From NCBI RefSeq assembly GCF_029168315.1, contig NZ_JARGYD010000009.1, positions 62,001-126,000 of the forward strand: DNA of 64,000 bases. The letters run 5' to 3'. Numbering within the stretch: the stretch's first letter is position 1; each line of letters begins with the position of its first letter. Position numbers and translations under genes: made by a program. The notes beneath the pieces were generated by a model. The model was not told the origin of the DNA, did no database searches, and saw nothing but the letters and a program-made list of their open reading frames with translations. The DNA is from Psychromarinibacter halotolerans (lineage in GTDB: Bacteria; Pseudomonadota; Alphaproteobacteria; Rhodobacterales; Rhodobacteraceae). This document shows, in pieces, positions 9,301 to 17,444 of this stretch.

Positions 9301-9524
9301 TCTGCCGAGCGCGTCAGTTCGTCGGCGAGTTGATCCAGCGAGGACGCCATCGCGCCAACCTCAGACTCCAGCACGTTGGCAAGCCTGTTCGTAATCTCAT
9401 CGGTCAGCGCGTCTTCTTCCAGCCGCTCGGCGAAGTTGCCGAACACGGTAAGGACAAGCACCATAAGGAACAGCATGATCGCGGGAAGCTTGTACCTGAT
9501 GCGGATGTTGGCAAATAGGTTCAC
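6321..9524 (-). CDS. Methyl-accepting chemotaxis protein with sensor, HAMP and PAS domains
   Basis: This is an approximately 1067-residue chemoreceptor. Order: TM1 near residues 12-31, a large periplasmic Cache-type sensor, TM2 near 340-360, HAMP, two cytoplasmic PAS modules (MMLSLDGTILHANRAI in the first; KDVTD and ASDVTEARR mark their ends), a second HAMP-like segment, and the signalling hairpin whose tip reads ISYQTNLLALNAGVEAARAG. The last residues, GWADF, fit the x-W-x-x-F pattern of CheR-docking pentapeptides. The GTG at 9524 is preferred because AAGGAG lies 9 nt before it but directly abuts the ATG at 9533. It lies downstream of the LacI gene on the same strand. The ligand is unknown. 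Confidence 0.93.
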   Translation of the reverse strand: MNLFANIRIRYKLPAIMLFLMVLVLTVFGNFAERLEEDALTDEITNRLANVLESEVGAMASSLDQLADELTRSAEDSITIRTLRGLAMAWQGYDGDAASQLREAYVENNPYEGAARADFAHADDKSQYSAIHATSHPVFVAHQREFGYYDVFLFDTAGNLIYSVVKEDDFGTNMLDGPYSETGLARAYRRGIELAEGEQAFEDFASYAPSGGQPAAFLAQRVFSNGERVGVIAYQLPEDYLRRLVSDVVGLGETGEFLLVGRDGLLRTDRRFVEEPTMMTEFPLNPAVQAALSGETGTDRAVTAEGVDVLRAYGPVDVFGTTWAGLITVHETEALAALSDLRTMLLLVSLGTLVLGAVVATLVSSSLSRPLNRVTEAIAQIADGKLDAEVADAGRGDEIGRIARRLERFREQLKAAEADRVDSRFRGAAFSSSTAPIMMLSLDGTILHANRAIRHLFEQQTDALASLNPRFEGGEVRGRPVADVLPTDLASRIAGLMAEPSGLPASVGMALGDMRLVLSIGLVRDGAGDGMGYVIELKDVTDGYLSKAVLESIDGYQLRAEFVPGGQLKSVNGTFCKVMGQSEAAFIGRNVQDWLKAEGESDDSLSARLREGKPVFGRFRLTGPDGADVLIEGGITPVTDDDGDLLRFILIASDVTEARRAAEAEERRRAEHEAAQAQVVERLRAALGSLAHGDLSVRIEEVFAEAYESLRADFNAAATQLATTIEGVAANSEGIRGGAAEISSAADDMSQRTERQAATLEETAAALDQLTHSVKTAAEGAAEANRIVNSARENAETSGEIVREAVGAMDEISSSSKQISRITEVIDDISYQTNLLALNAGVEAARAGEAGRGFAVVASEVRALAQRSSDAAREINELISSSGRQVKRGVDLVGQAGDALKSIVTGVVEMSRHVAEIANSSQSQSTGLAQINAAVSDLDQVTQQNAAMFEEATAAGHALTREADLLSSAMAKFRTGTSNVVAHPMLEGQGRPAAGASDPARAASASEPAGRAASAGSAASGSHAAASKPARKTRPPAPTQPVTDGATALATDAAPDVFEDDAGWADF

Positions 9525-9639
9525 GGTCGGCATCTCCTTCACGGGCGGGTGCCCGAGCCTGAATCGCGCCGTGTCTACGACCGCCGAATGAACATGACCT
9601 TAAGCTGTGCCGAACCTCCGCGATCCGGATGCCGCCGCC

Positions 9640-10653
9640 CTATCGCACTTTGGGCGGCGCCCCGGCGCTTGACCGGGGGATGAATTCGACCTCGATGATC
9701 TCGGACGGGACGTCGTTGGCGCCCGTTTCGATCATGCCCAGCAGCAGCTCGGCCGCGCGGGCACCGATGTCGGTGCGGGGCTGGCGGATCGTGGTCAACC
9801 CGGGGCTAAGATGCTGTGCGATCTCGATATTGTCGAACCCGACAATGGACACGTCGAGCGGCACCTGAAGCCCGGCGCGCTGGACCTCGCCCATGAAACC
9901 CACCGCCATTTCGTCCGACGACAGGAACAACCCGGTCGGCCGGTCCTGCATCGCAAGCCAGGCGCGGGCGGCGGCGGCGCCAGAGTCCATCGTGAAGTCG
10001 CCCTCCAGCACCCAATCCGCCCGCATCGGCAGGCCCAGACGGTCCAGCGCAGCGCGGAAGCCGTGCAGCCGCGTCTGGGTCAGCACGTTGTCCCCCGGCC
10101 CGGTGACGTGCCCGATGTGGCGATGCCCCAGCCGCGCAAGGTGGCCGACAGCCAGCGCCGCGCCGCGTTCGTTCTCGACCCGCACGCTGGGCACCGCGTC
10201 GCCCATCCACTCGCAGGCGCAGACCACGGGCGGACGGCCCGGCACCGACAGCGCGGCGGGCGACAGGGCGCCGTCCAGAACGACAATGCCGTCGGCCTGA
10301 CCGGAGGACAGATAATGTGCCAGCCGCTGGTCGGGATCGGGGCCGGACTGGGTGTCGGCGATCAGCATTCCGTAACCCGCAGGCGTCAGCACCGATGCAA
10401 GCCCGGACAGGATCTGCGCGAAGAACGAGTTGGCAAGGTTCGGCAGCAGAACGATGACCGACCCGGTCCGCTGCCGGCGCAGGTTCGACGCGGTGGCGTT
10501 CACCCGGTATCCGGTCTGCGCCACGGCTTCCAGAACCGCATCGCGAGTCGTTCGGGCGACGACCGCGGGCTTGGACAGCGTCCGGCTGACAGTGGCCGTC
10601 GACACGCCAGCGGCGCGGGCAACATCCTGAATCGTAGCGACTTTCCGGTCCAT
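9640..10653 (-). CDS. LacI-family transcriptional regulator
   Basis: The 337-residue protein has an N-terminal helix-turn-helix (TIQDVARAAGVSTATVSRTL) with hinge helix, then a periplasmic-binding-protein-like effector domain ending in SIVGFDNIEIAQHLSPGLTT, typical of LacI/GalR. ATG 10653 has GGAAAGGA about 6 nt upstream and starts MDRKVATIQDV, as the family does; a longer reading is unnecessary. It is divergent from a sugar-type isomerase/oxidoreductase/ABC operon, with two LacI-type palindromes in the gap, so it most likely represses that operon and perhaps itself until the sugar or an intermediate binds. The effector cannot be named from sequence. Confidence 0.93.
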   Translation of the reverse strand: MDRKVATIQDVARAAGVSTATVSRTLSKPAVVARTTRDAVLEAVAQTGYRVNATASNLRRQRTGSVIVLLPNLANSFFAQILSGLASVLTPAGYGMLIADTQSGPDPDQRLAHYLSSGQADGIVVLDGALSPAALSVPGRPPVVCACEWMGDAVPSVRVENERGAALAVGHLARLGHRHIGHVTGPGDNVLTQTRLHGFRAALDRLGLPMRADWVLEGDFTMDSGAAAARAWLAMQDRPTGLFLSSDEMAVGFMGEVQRAGLQVPLDVSIVGFDNIEIAQHLSPGLTTIRQPRTDIGARAAELLLGMIETGANDVPSEIIEVEFIPRSSAGAPPKVR

Positions 10654-10697
10654 CGACGTCCTTTCCAGATGCGCCACGATGCCCCGAAAAATTTCTC

Positions 10698-10713
10698 TTG
10701 TAAACGTTTGCAA
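10698..10713. promoter_or_regulatory. LacI-type operator, site 1
   Basis: TTGTAAACGTTTGCAA is a 16-bp near-perfect palindrome with the central CG typical of LacI/GalR operators. It lies in the divergent gap between the regulator and the isomerase gene. Confidence 0.7.
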
Positions 10714-10729
10714 CCTTTGCGACGGTAAA

Positions 10730-10745
10730 TGTGAAAACGATTACA
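10730..10745. promoter_or_regulatory. LacI-type operator, site 2
   Basis: TGTGAAAACGATTACA shares the AAACG core of site 1. The two centres are 32 bp apart, about three helical turns, so both sites face the same side of the DNA. Confidence 0.6.
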
Positions 10746-10794
10746 GTTCGATTTCAAAAAGCGCAGGGAGGGAGCCCCGCGCAGGGAGGAAGCC

Positions 10795-11850
10795 GTGAAA
10801 ACCATCAAGGGGCCTGCGCTGTTCTTGGCGCAGTTCGCGGGCGATAGTGCGCCTTTCGACAGCTGGAACGGGATCACCCGCTGGGCCGCAGACTGTGGCT
10901 ATGCCGGGGTGCAGGTGCCCAGTTGGGACAGCCGGTTCATCGACTTGGACAAGGCGGCCGACAGCAAGACCTATTGCGACGACTGGGCCGGTCAGGCCCG
11001 CGAGAACGGCGTCGAGGTGACAGAGCTGTCGACCCACCTTCAGGGCCAGCTTGTCGCGGTTCATCCGGCCTATGACGCGGCCTTCGAAGGCTTTGCCGAC
11101 CCGTCCGTGCGTGGCAATCCCGCCGCCCGGCAGGCGTGGGCGGTGGAGCAGGTGAAAAAGGCGATCCGCGCGTCCAAGAACCTGGGCCTGACCGCGCTGC
11201 CGACCTTTTCCGGCGCGCTGGCGTGGCCCTATGTCTATCCGTGGCCGCAGCGCCCCGCCGGACTGGTCGAGATGGCATTCGACGAACTGGCCGCGCGCTG
11301 GCGCCCGCTGCTGGACATGGCGGACGAGCACGGTGTGAACCTGTGCTACGAGATCCACCCCGGCGAGGATCTGCACGACGGCGCGACGTTCGAGATGTTC
11401 CTTGACCGGGTGAACGACCATCCGCGCGCGATGATGCTGTACGATCCCAGCCACTATGTCCTGCAGTGCCTCGATTACCTCGACAATCTGGACATCTACG
11501 CCGACCGGATCGGCGCGTTCCACGTCAAGGATGCCGAATTCAACCCGACCGGACGGCAAGGCGTCTACGGCGGCTATCAGTCGTGGGTGGACCGCGCCGG
11601 ACGGTTCCGGTCGCTTGGCGACGGGCAGGTGGATTTCGGGGCGATCTTCTCGAAATTCGCCGCGATGGACTTCGACGGCTGGGCAGTGGTCGAGTGGGAA
11701 TGCGCGCTGAAGCATCCCGAGGACGGCGCGCGCGAGGGCGCGGCCTTCGTCCGCGACCACATCATCCGCGTCACCCCGCACGCCTTCGACGATTTCGCCG
11801 ACGGCGGCGCGGACGACGACGCCAACCGCAAGATGCTGGGGCTGTCATGA
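10795..11850 (+). CDS. Sugar phosphate isomerase/epimerase family TIM-barrel protein
   Basis: The 351-residue protein is of the xylose-isomerase-like TIM-barrel family. Acidic and histidine metal-ligand positions are visible in LCYEIHPGED, LYDPSHY and GAFHVKDAEF, and a final VVEWECALKHPEDGAREG. Such enzymes isomerise or epimerise keto-sugars with a divalent metal. It starts with GTG after an AGGGAGGA site. It is the first gene of the operon under the two LacI operators and its stop overlaps the next start (ATGA). Together with the Gfo/Idh partner it suggests oxidation and rearrangement of an imported sugar or polyol; the substrate is not identifiable. Confidence 0.88.
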   Translation: MKTIKGPALFLAQFAGDSAPFDSWNGITRWAADCGYAGVQVPSWDSRFIDLDKAADSKTYCDDWAGQARENGVEVTELSTHLQGQLVAVHPAYDAAFEGFADPSVRGNPAARQAWAVEQVKKAIRASKNLGLTALPTFSGALAWPYVYPWPQRPAGLVEMAFDELAARWRPLLDMADEHGVNLCYEIHPGEDLHDGATFEMFLDRVNDHPRAMMLYDPSHYVLQCLDYLDNLDIYADRIGAFHVKDAEFNPTGRQGVYGGYQSWVDRAGRFRSLGDGQVDFGAIFSKFAAMDFDGWAVVEWECALKHPEDGAREGAAFVRDHIIRVTPHAFDDFADGGADDDANRKMLGLS

Positions 11851-13004
11851 CCAAGTTTTCCGAACGCACGGGGCCGATCAGGCTTGGCATGGTCGGCGGC
11901 GGACAGGGCGCGATGATCGGCGCCGTTCACCGCATCGCCGCCCGTCTTGACGGCGCCTATACGCTCGTCGCGGGGGCGCTGTCCTCGACCGAGGACAAGG
12001 CGCGCGCCTCGGCGGCAGAGATCGGGCTGGCCGAGGACCGGACCTATACCGATTTCACCGAGATGGCGAAGCGCGAGGCGCGGCTGAAGGACGGGATCGA
12101 GGCGGTCGCCATCGTCACCCCGAACCACATGCACATGCCGGTCGCGCGCGAGTTCCTCAAGCGCGGCATTCACGTGATCTGCGACAAGCCTTTGGCGGGC
12201 ACGCTGGCCGACGCGAAAAAGCTGAAAGCCGCCGCCGACAAGGCGGATGCGCTTTTCGTGCTGACCCACAACTACACTGGCTATCCGCTGGTGCGAGAGG
12301 CGCAGGCGCGCGTGGCCGCGGGCGAGCTGGGCGAGATCCGGCTGGTGCAGGTCGAATACGCGCAGGACTGGCTGGCCGAGGAACCGGACCCCGACAACAA
12401 GCAGGCCGCGTGGCGCACCGATCCGGCGCGCAGCGGCGCGGGCGGCGCCACCGGCGATATCGGCACCCATGCGTGGAACCTTGCGCGCTTCGTCACCGGG
12501 CTGAAGCCCGAAGCGATCGCCGCCGATCTTCAGGCTTTCGTGCCGGGGCGGCAGCTGGACGACAACGGCCACGTTCTTTTGCGGTTCGAGGGCGGTGCGC
12601 GCGGGATGCTGTGGTGCAGTCAGGTCGCCGCCGGCAAGGAAAACGACCTGCGTCTTCGGGTCTACGGCACCAAGGCCGGGCTGGAGTGGCATCAGGAGAA
12701 CCCGAACCAACTGTTCGTGACGCCGCTGGGCGGGGCCACGCAGATCGTCACGCGGGCCTCTGGCGCGACGGGCGAGGACTCTCGCCGCCTGACCCGTGTG
12801 CCGCCGGGCCATCCCGAGGGCTACCTTGAAGGCTTCGCGAACATCTACGCCGAGGCGGCACAGGCGATCCGCGCCGCCCGCACCGGCGCATCGCTGCCCG
12901 AGGGCGTGATGTTTCCCTCGATCGACGACGGGGTCGAAGGCGTCGCCTTCGTCGATGCCTGCGTCCGGTCGTCCAAGCGCAACGCGGCATGGGTGTCGAT
13001 ATGA
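11847..13004 (+). CDS. Gfo/Idh/MocA-family NAD(P)-dependent oxidoreductase
   Basis: This 385-residue protein has an N-terminal Rossmann fold (LGMVGGGQGAMIGAVHR) and the family motif CDKPLAGTLADAKKL, whose Lys is the catalytic-site lysine of Gfo/Idh enzymes. A downstream GATGDIGTHAWNLARF supplies the substrate-side histidine. These enzymes oxidise or reduce sugar or inositol hydroxyls. The ATG overlaps the isomerase stop by 4 nt and its own stop overlaps the ATPase start, so all are translated from one message. Function within the cluster is probably oxidation of the imported carbohydrate before or after isomerisation. Confidence 0.93.
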   Translation: MTKFSERTGPIRLGMVGGGQGAMIGAVHRIAARLDGAYTLVAGALSSTEDKARASAAEIGLAEDRTYTDFTEMAKREARLKDGIEAVAIVTPNHMHMPVAREFLKRGIHVICDKPLAGTLADAKKLKAAADKADALFVLTHNYTGYPLVREAQARVAAGELGEIRLVQVEYAQDWLAEEPDPDNKQAAWRTDPARSGAGGATGDIGTHAWNLARFVTGLKPEAIAADLQAFVPGRQLDDNGHVLLRFEGGARGMLWCSQVAAGKENDLRLRVYGTKAGLEWHQENPNQLFVTPLGGATQIVTRASGATGEDSRRLTRVPPGHPEGYLEGFANIYAEAAQAIRAARTGASLPEGVMFPSIDDGVEGVAFVDACVRSSKRNAAWVSI

Positions 13005-14500
13005 CGGCGATCCTCGAAGCCCGCGGCATTACCCGCAGCTTCGGACCGATCGAGGTTCTGCACGGCGTCGACTTCGACCTTGTCCCCGGCGAGATCCACG
13101 CGCTGATCGGCGAGAACGGCGCGGGCAAGTCGACCACGATGAAGATCCTTGGCGGCTATCTTCAGCCGACGAAGGGCGAGTTGTTGCTGGACGGTCGTCC
13201 CGTGACCTTCGCCGACCAGCGCGAGGCGGAAGCGGCGGGCATCCTGATGATCCATCAGGAGTTCAACCTTGCGCTGCAACTGACGGTCGAAGAGAACCTG
13301 TTCCTTGGCCGGGAAAAGCGGCGCGGCCCGTTTCTGGACACCCGCGCCATGCGCGCCGAGGCGCGCGAGTGGCTGTCCCGGCTGGACTGCCATGTCGATC
13401 CGCAGACCCGCGTCAGCGACCTGTCGGTGCCGAACCGGCAGATGGTCGAGATCGCCCGTGCCCTTGGCCGCAACGCCCGCGTGCTGATCATGGACGAGCC
13501 GACCGCCGTGCTGACCGGGCGCGAAACGGACGTGCTGCTGGACCAGATCGCGCGGCTGAAGGCGCAGGGCGCCGCGATCCTGTACACCAGCCACAAGCTG
13601 GACGAGATCGCCCGCATCGCCGACCGCGTGACCGTGCTGCGCGACGGCAGCCACATCACCACCCGCCCCGCCGCCGGCTTCACCGAGCACGCTATGGCCG
13701 AGGCGATGGTGGGCCGCGAACTGTCCGACCTGTTCCCCGACCGCCCCGACCCCGGTGACGACGTGGTGCTAGAGGTCGAGAACCTGACGGTGCCCGGCCA
13801 TGTCCGCGACGCCTCGTTCAAGCTGCGGCGGGGCGAGGTGCTGGGCTTTGCCGGGCTGGTGGGCGCGGGCCGCACCGAATTGATGGAAGGCATCGTCGGC
13901 CTCCGCCCCGCGACCGGGCGCGTGACCGTCAACGGCGCGCCGCTGCGGTCGGGGTCGGTTCGGGCCGCGCGCGAGGCGGGGCTGGTCTATCTGACCGAGG
14001 ACCGCAAGGAAAAGGGTCTGCTGCTGGGCAAGTCGCTGACCGAGAACCTGACCCTGCTGGCGCTGGACCGCTTCGGGCGGCTGTTCATCGACAAGTCCGC
14101 CGAAGAGAAGGCGCTGACCACCGCGTTTTCGGAATTCGACATCCGCGCCAAGGACCGCACCATGACCGCCGGCAGCCTGTCGGGCGGCAACCAGCAAAAG
14201 CTTTTGCTGGCCAAGACCATGCTGGCCGAGCCGCAGATCGTCATCATCGACGAGCCCACGCGCGGCATCGACATCGGCACCAAGCAGCAGATCTACGATT
14301 TCATCGCCGCCCTCGCGGCCCAAGGCAAAAGCGTCATCGTCGTGTCCTCGGAACTGCCCGAGGTGATCGGCCTGTCCTCGCGCGTGGTCGTGATGGGACG
14401 CGGCCACATCGCCGGGGAACTGTCAGGCAGCGAGATCACCGAAGACGCGATCCTGCGCCGCGCGATGGGCGTGGGCGAACTGACCGGAGCTTCCGCATGA
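13001..14500 (+). CDS. Sugar ABC transporter, double ATP-binding subunit (RbsA type)
   Basis: The 499-residue protein contains two fused ABC domains. Domain 1 has Walker A GENGAGKST and Walker B VLIMDEPTAVLT. Its signature is degenerate (LSVPNRQMVEIARAL), as in other RbsA proteins. Domain 2 has an atypical Walker A region (GLVGAGRTE), an intact LSGGNQQKLLLAK signature and IVIIDEPTRGID. This arrangement is that of the carbohydrate-uptake CUT2 group. ATG 13001 overlaps the oxidoreductase stop by 4 nt and starts MTAILEARGITRSFG; a start 12 nt upstream is less likely. It energises the permease encoded next. Confidence 0.95.
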   Translation: MTAILEARGITRSFGPIEVLHGVDFDLVPGEIHALIGENGAGKSTTMKILGGYLQPTKGELLLDGRPVTFADQREAEAAGILMIHQEFNLALQLTVEENLFLGREKRRGPFLDTRAMRAEAREWLSRLDCHVDPQTRVSDLSVPNRQMVEIARALGRNARVLIMDEPTAVLTGRETDVLLDQIARLKAQGAAILYTSHKLDEIARIADRVTVLRDGSHITTRPAAGFTEHAMAEAMVGRELSDLFPDRPDPGDDVVLEVENLTVPGHVRDASFKLRRGEVLGFAGLVGAGRTELMEGIVGLRPATGRVTVNGAPLRSGSVRAAREAGLVYLTEDRKEKGLLLGKSLTENLTLLALDRFGRLFIDKSAEEKALTTAFSEFDIRAKDRTMTAGSLSGGNQQKLLLAKTMLAEPQIVIIDEPTRGIDIGTKQQIYDFIAALAAQGKSVIVVSSELPEVIGLSSRVVVMGRGHIAGELSGSEITEDAILRRAMGVGELTGASA

Positions 14501-15495
14501 CCGACACCACGGCCTCGGCTGCCGCCCCCCGTTTCCGCCTGTCGTTCCAGACGCTTGGCCCGGTGCTGGCGCTGATCGCGCTGATCATCCTTGGCGCCTC
14601 GCTGAACTCGAACTTCCTAAGCTATGGCAACGTGACCAACGTGCTGGCCCGCTCGGCCTTCATCGGCATCATCGCCGTCGGCATGACCTTCGTGATCACC
14701 GGCGGCGGGATCGACCTGTCGGTGGGCTCGATGGCGGCCTTCGTCGCGGGGGTGATGATCATGGCGATGAACGCGATGGTCCCCTCGCTTGGCATCGGCG
14801 TGCCGCTGGTGCTGGCGGGCATGGCGGTGGCCCTGCTGACCGGGCTGGCGGCGGGGCTGTTGAACGGCATCCTGATCGCCAAGGCCGGGATCGAGGCGTT
14901 CATCGTCACGCTGGGCGCGATGGGGATCTATCGGTCGCTGACCACATGGCTGGCGGACGGAGGCACCCTGTCGCTGGATTTCGAGGCGCGCACCTTCTAC
15001 CGCCCGGTCTATTACGACGGCCTGCTGGGCGTCGCATGGCCCATCATCGTCTTCGCCGTCGTCGCCATTCTGGGCGAGATCGCGATGCGCAAAACGCCGT
15101 TTGGCCGCCACTGCGCCTCGCTTGGCGCGAACGAGCAGGTCGCCCGCTATTCGGCGGTGAAGGTCGATCTGGTGCGCATGGCCACCTACGTGATCCTTGG
15201 CGGTCTCGTGGGGCTTGCGACCATCATGTACGTGCCGCGCCTTGGCTCGGCCTCTGGCTCGACCGGCGTGCTGTGGGAACTGGAAGCCATCGCCGCCGTG
15301 ATCATCGGCGGCACCGTGCTCAAGGGCGGCTTCGGCCGCGTCTGGGGCACCGTCGTCGGGGTGCTGATCCTTAGCCTGATCGACAACATCCTGAACCTCG
15401 CCTCGATCGTGTCGCCGTACCTGAACGGCGCGATCCAAGGCGTGATCGTCATTCTTGCCGTCGTATTGCAGCGGCAAGGCAAGTCCGCCGACTGA
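14497..15495 (+). CDS. Sugar ABC transporter permease (RbsC type)
   Basis: A 332-residue inner-membrane protein with eight to ten hydrophobic segments and the BPD_transp_2 hallmark GMTFVITGGGIDLSVGSM near residues 60-85. The late GLATIMYVPRLGSASGSTG and VLKGGFGRVWGT segments match RbsC-type permeases. One homodimeric permease with a double ATPase is the CUT2 arrangement. The start overlaps the ATPase stop (ATGA). The gene ends 24 nt before the binding-protein gene. Confidence 0.95.
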   Translation: MTDTTASAAAPRFRLSFQTLGPVLALIALIILGASLNSNFLSYGNVTNVLARSAFIGIIAVGMTFVITGGGIDLSVGSMAAFVAGVMIMAMNAMVPSLGIGVPLVLAGMAVALLTGLAAGLLNGILIAKAGIEAFIVTLGAMGIYRSLTTWLADGGTLSLDFEARTFYRPVYYDGLLGVAWPIIVFAVVAILGEIAMRKTPFGRHCASLGANEQVARYSAVKVDLVRMATYVILGGLVGLATIMYVPRLGSASGSTGVLWELEAIAAVIIGGTVLKGGFGRVWGTVVGVLILSLIDNILNLASIVSPYLNGAIQGVIVILAVVLQRQGKSAD

Positions 15496-15519
15496 GCGGC
15501 AAACACTGGGAGGAAAGAT

Positions 15520-16473
15520 ATGAAACGCAGGACATTGCTTAAGGGGGCCGCCGTCGGCCTGGCACTTGCATCCGGACCGGCGCTGGCACAGGACGACAGC
15601 TACACCATCGGTGTCGCCATCCCGTCCGCCACGCACGGCTTCATGGGCGGGCTGAACTATCACGCGCAGGCGTCGATCGAGCGGCTGGAAGCGACCTATC
15701 CGCAGCTTGAGTTCGTGCTGGCGACCGCCGGTGACGCGGGCAAGATGGTCAACGACATCGAAGACATGGTCGCCACGCGCGGCATCGATGCGCTGGTCGT
15801 GCTGCCCTTCGAATCCGAGCCGCTGACCTCGCCTGTGCAGGCGGTCAAGGAACAGGGCATCTGGGTCACCGTGGTCGACCGCGGCCTGTCGGTGCCCGGC
15901 ATCGAGGACCTGTATGTCGCGGGCGACAACCCCGGCTTTGGCCGTGTCGCGGGCGAGTACTTTGCCGAGAACCTGAACGAGGGCGACAACATCGTCGTTC
16001 TGCGCGGCATCCCGACAACGCTGGACAACGAGCGCGTGGACGCCTTCACCGCCGCCATCGACGGATCCGGCATCAACGTGCTGGACATGCAGCACGGCAA
16101 CTGGAACCGGGACGACGCGTTCAACGTGATGCAGGACTTCCTGTCCAAGTACGACGACATCGACGCTGTCTGGGCGGCGGACGATGACATGGCCGTGGGC
16201 GTTCTGGAAGCCATCGACCAAGCGGGCCGCAACGAAGAGATGTGGGTCGTCGGTGGCGCCGGGATGAAAGAGATCATCAAGCGCATCATGGACGAAGACC
16301 CGATGCTGCCGGTCAACGTGACCTATCCGCCCGCGCAGATCGCCACCGCGATCGAACTGACGGCGCTGGGTCTGGTGTCGTCGACACCCGTATCGGGCCG
16401 GTTCATCATCGGCAGCCAGATGATCACGCCGGAAAACGCGGAATCCTTCTACTTCCCGGACAGCCCGTTCTGA
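15520..16473 (+). CDS. Sugar ABC transporter periplasmic substrate-binding protein
   Basis: This 317-residue protein is a ribose-type (peripla_BP_4) binding protein with segments IGVAIPSATHGFMGGLNYHA and DIDAVWAADDDMAVGVLEAI. The N-terminal leader MKRRTLLKGAAVGLALA carries a twin arginine followed by LLK, close to the Tat consensus, and ends at ALAQDD. Ligand-specificity residues cannot be read by eye. A GGAGGA site precedes the ATG. It is the last gene of the operon, followed by a strong terminator. Confidence 0.94.
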   Translation: MKRRTLLKGAAVGLALASGPALAQDDSYTIGVAIPSATHGFMGGLNYHAQASIERLEATYPQLEFVLATAGDAGKMVNDIEDMVATRGIDALVVLPFESEPLTSPVQAVKEQGIWVTVVDRGLSVPGIEDLYVAGDNPGFGRVAGEYFAENLNEGDNIVVLRGIPTTLDNERVDAFTAAIDGSGINVLDMQHGNWNRDDAFNVMQDFLSKYDDIDAVWAADDDMAVGVLEAIDQAGRNEEMWVVGGAGMKEIIKRIMDEDPMLPVNVTYPPAQIATAIELTALGLVSSTPVSGRFIIGSQMITPENAESFYFPDSPF

Positions 16474-16495
16474 TCTTCTGCTGAGCATTGCCAAC

Positions 16496-16526
16496 AGGCC
16501 CGGACGGAAACGTCCGGGCCTTTTTC
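16496..16526 (+). terminator. Rho-independent terminator of the sugar ABC operon
   Basis: A perfect 11-bp stem (AGGCCCGGACG, loop GAAA, CGTCCGGGCCT) ends in TTTTTC. Confidence 0.93.
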
Positions 16527-16545
16527 ATTCGGCGACCCGACGGCC

Positions 16546-17376
16546 CTAACCCCAGAACATCCGCTCCGCCGTCCGCCGGAACACCTTTTCGCGGGCGGCA
16601 TCGTCGGGCAGGCTCTGGGCGGCAAGGGTCAGAAGCGGGCCATAGTCCACCCGCTCGGGCACCCGCAGGAACGGCCAGTCGGACCCCCAGACGCAGCGGT
16701 CGGGGGTATAGGCCGCCAGCAGGTCCGCAACGAAGGGCGCCGCTGTCTCGAACGGCCACGGGAACGGCGCGAACTTGTGGTGGCCCGACAGCTTGATTAC
16801 CGTATCCGGGGCGCGATCCGCCAGCGCCAGCAGCGCCCGGAACGCCGTGCTGTCGCGGCCGGCCGACAGGTCGGGGCGCCCGCAGTGGTCGATGGCAAGC
16901 CGCACCGGGGCGTTCCCCAGCAGATCGAGCGCCTCGAAGATGCCGTCGCCCTCGAATTGGATGTCCAGCACAAGGTCAAGATCGACCAGCATCTCGGTGA
17001 CGTGGGCGAACGCCTTGTAGTACCCGGCCGGATGAAACGGCAGGTTATAGGCGACCCCGGCCACGCCCCCCGCCTTCAACGCCGCAAGCTGGTCGTGCGT
17101 CACATCCGGCCCGACCACCGCGATGCCGCGCCAGTCCATGCCCGACCTTTGGATCGCGTCCAGCATCGCGCTGTTGTCGGTGCCATAGCCCGACGACGGC
17201 TGCACCAGCAGCGCGCGGGTCACGCCGTTTGCGTCGAACACCGCGCGCATCTGGTGAAGCGTCCCGATCTCCTGCCCCTCGGGGAGGTAGGGCGTGCCCT
17301 CGCCATAGGGGAACCGCTGTGGATCCAGCAGGTGCAGGTGGCAGTCGATCTTCGGTTCGAGAAGCGGATGCGGCAT
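16546..17376 (-). CDS. Amidohydrolase-family metal-dependent hydrolase (COG3618 type)
   Basis: A 276-residue TIM-barrel hydrolase of the Amidohydro_2 family, which includes lactonases of sugar and aromatic breakdown. The N-terminal metal motif is IDCHLHLLDP. Further ligand regions are AIDHCGRP and the C-terminal VWGSDWPFL. ATG 17376 has GAAAGGAA about 6 nt upstream; longer readings run through non-coding sequence. It lies head-to-tail after the LysR gene and converges on the sugar operon terminator. A lactonase role in the neighbouring sugar pathway is possible but not shown. Confidence 0.85.
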   Translation of the reverse strand: MPHPLLEPKIDCHLHLLDPQRFPYGEGTPYLPEGQEIGTLHQMRAVFDANGVTRALLVQPSSGYGTDNSAMLDAIQRSGMDWRGIAVVGPDVTHDQLAALKAGGVAGVAYNLPFHPAGYYKAFAHVTEMLVDLDLVLDIQFEGDGIFEALDLLGNAPVRLAIDHCGRPDLSAGRDSTAFRALLALADRAPDTVIKLSGHHKFAPFPWPFETAAPFVADLLAAYTPDRCVWGSDWPFLRVPERVDYGPLLTLAAQSLPDDAAREKVFRRTAERMFWG

Positions 17377-17444
17377 CGGGCGTTCCTTTCGGCGGTCGGG
17401 GGCAGAGGTTTCACCGGACGCACCGGGGCGCAACCCGGTTTCGG

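Noticed and set aside
14617..16494. A 625-codon minus-strand open frame over the sugar permease and binding protein
   Set aside because: Same artefact: the codon pattern and His/Arg/Asp-rich composition show third-position GC bias of the real genes.
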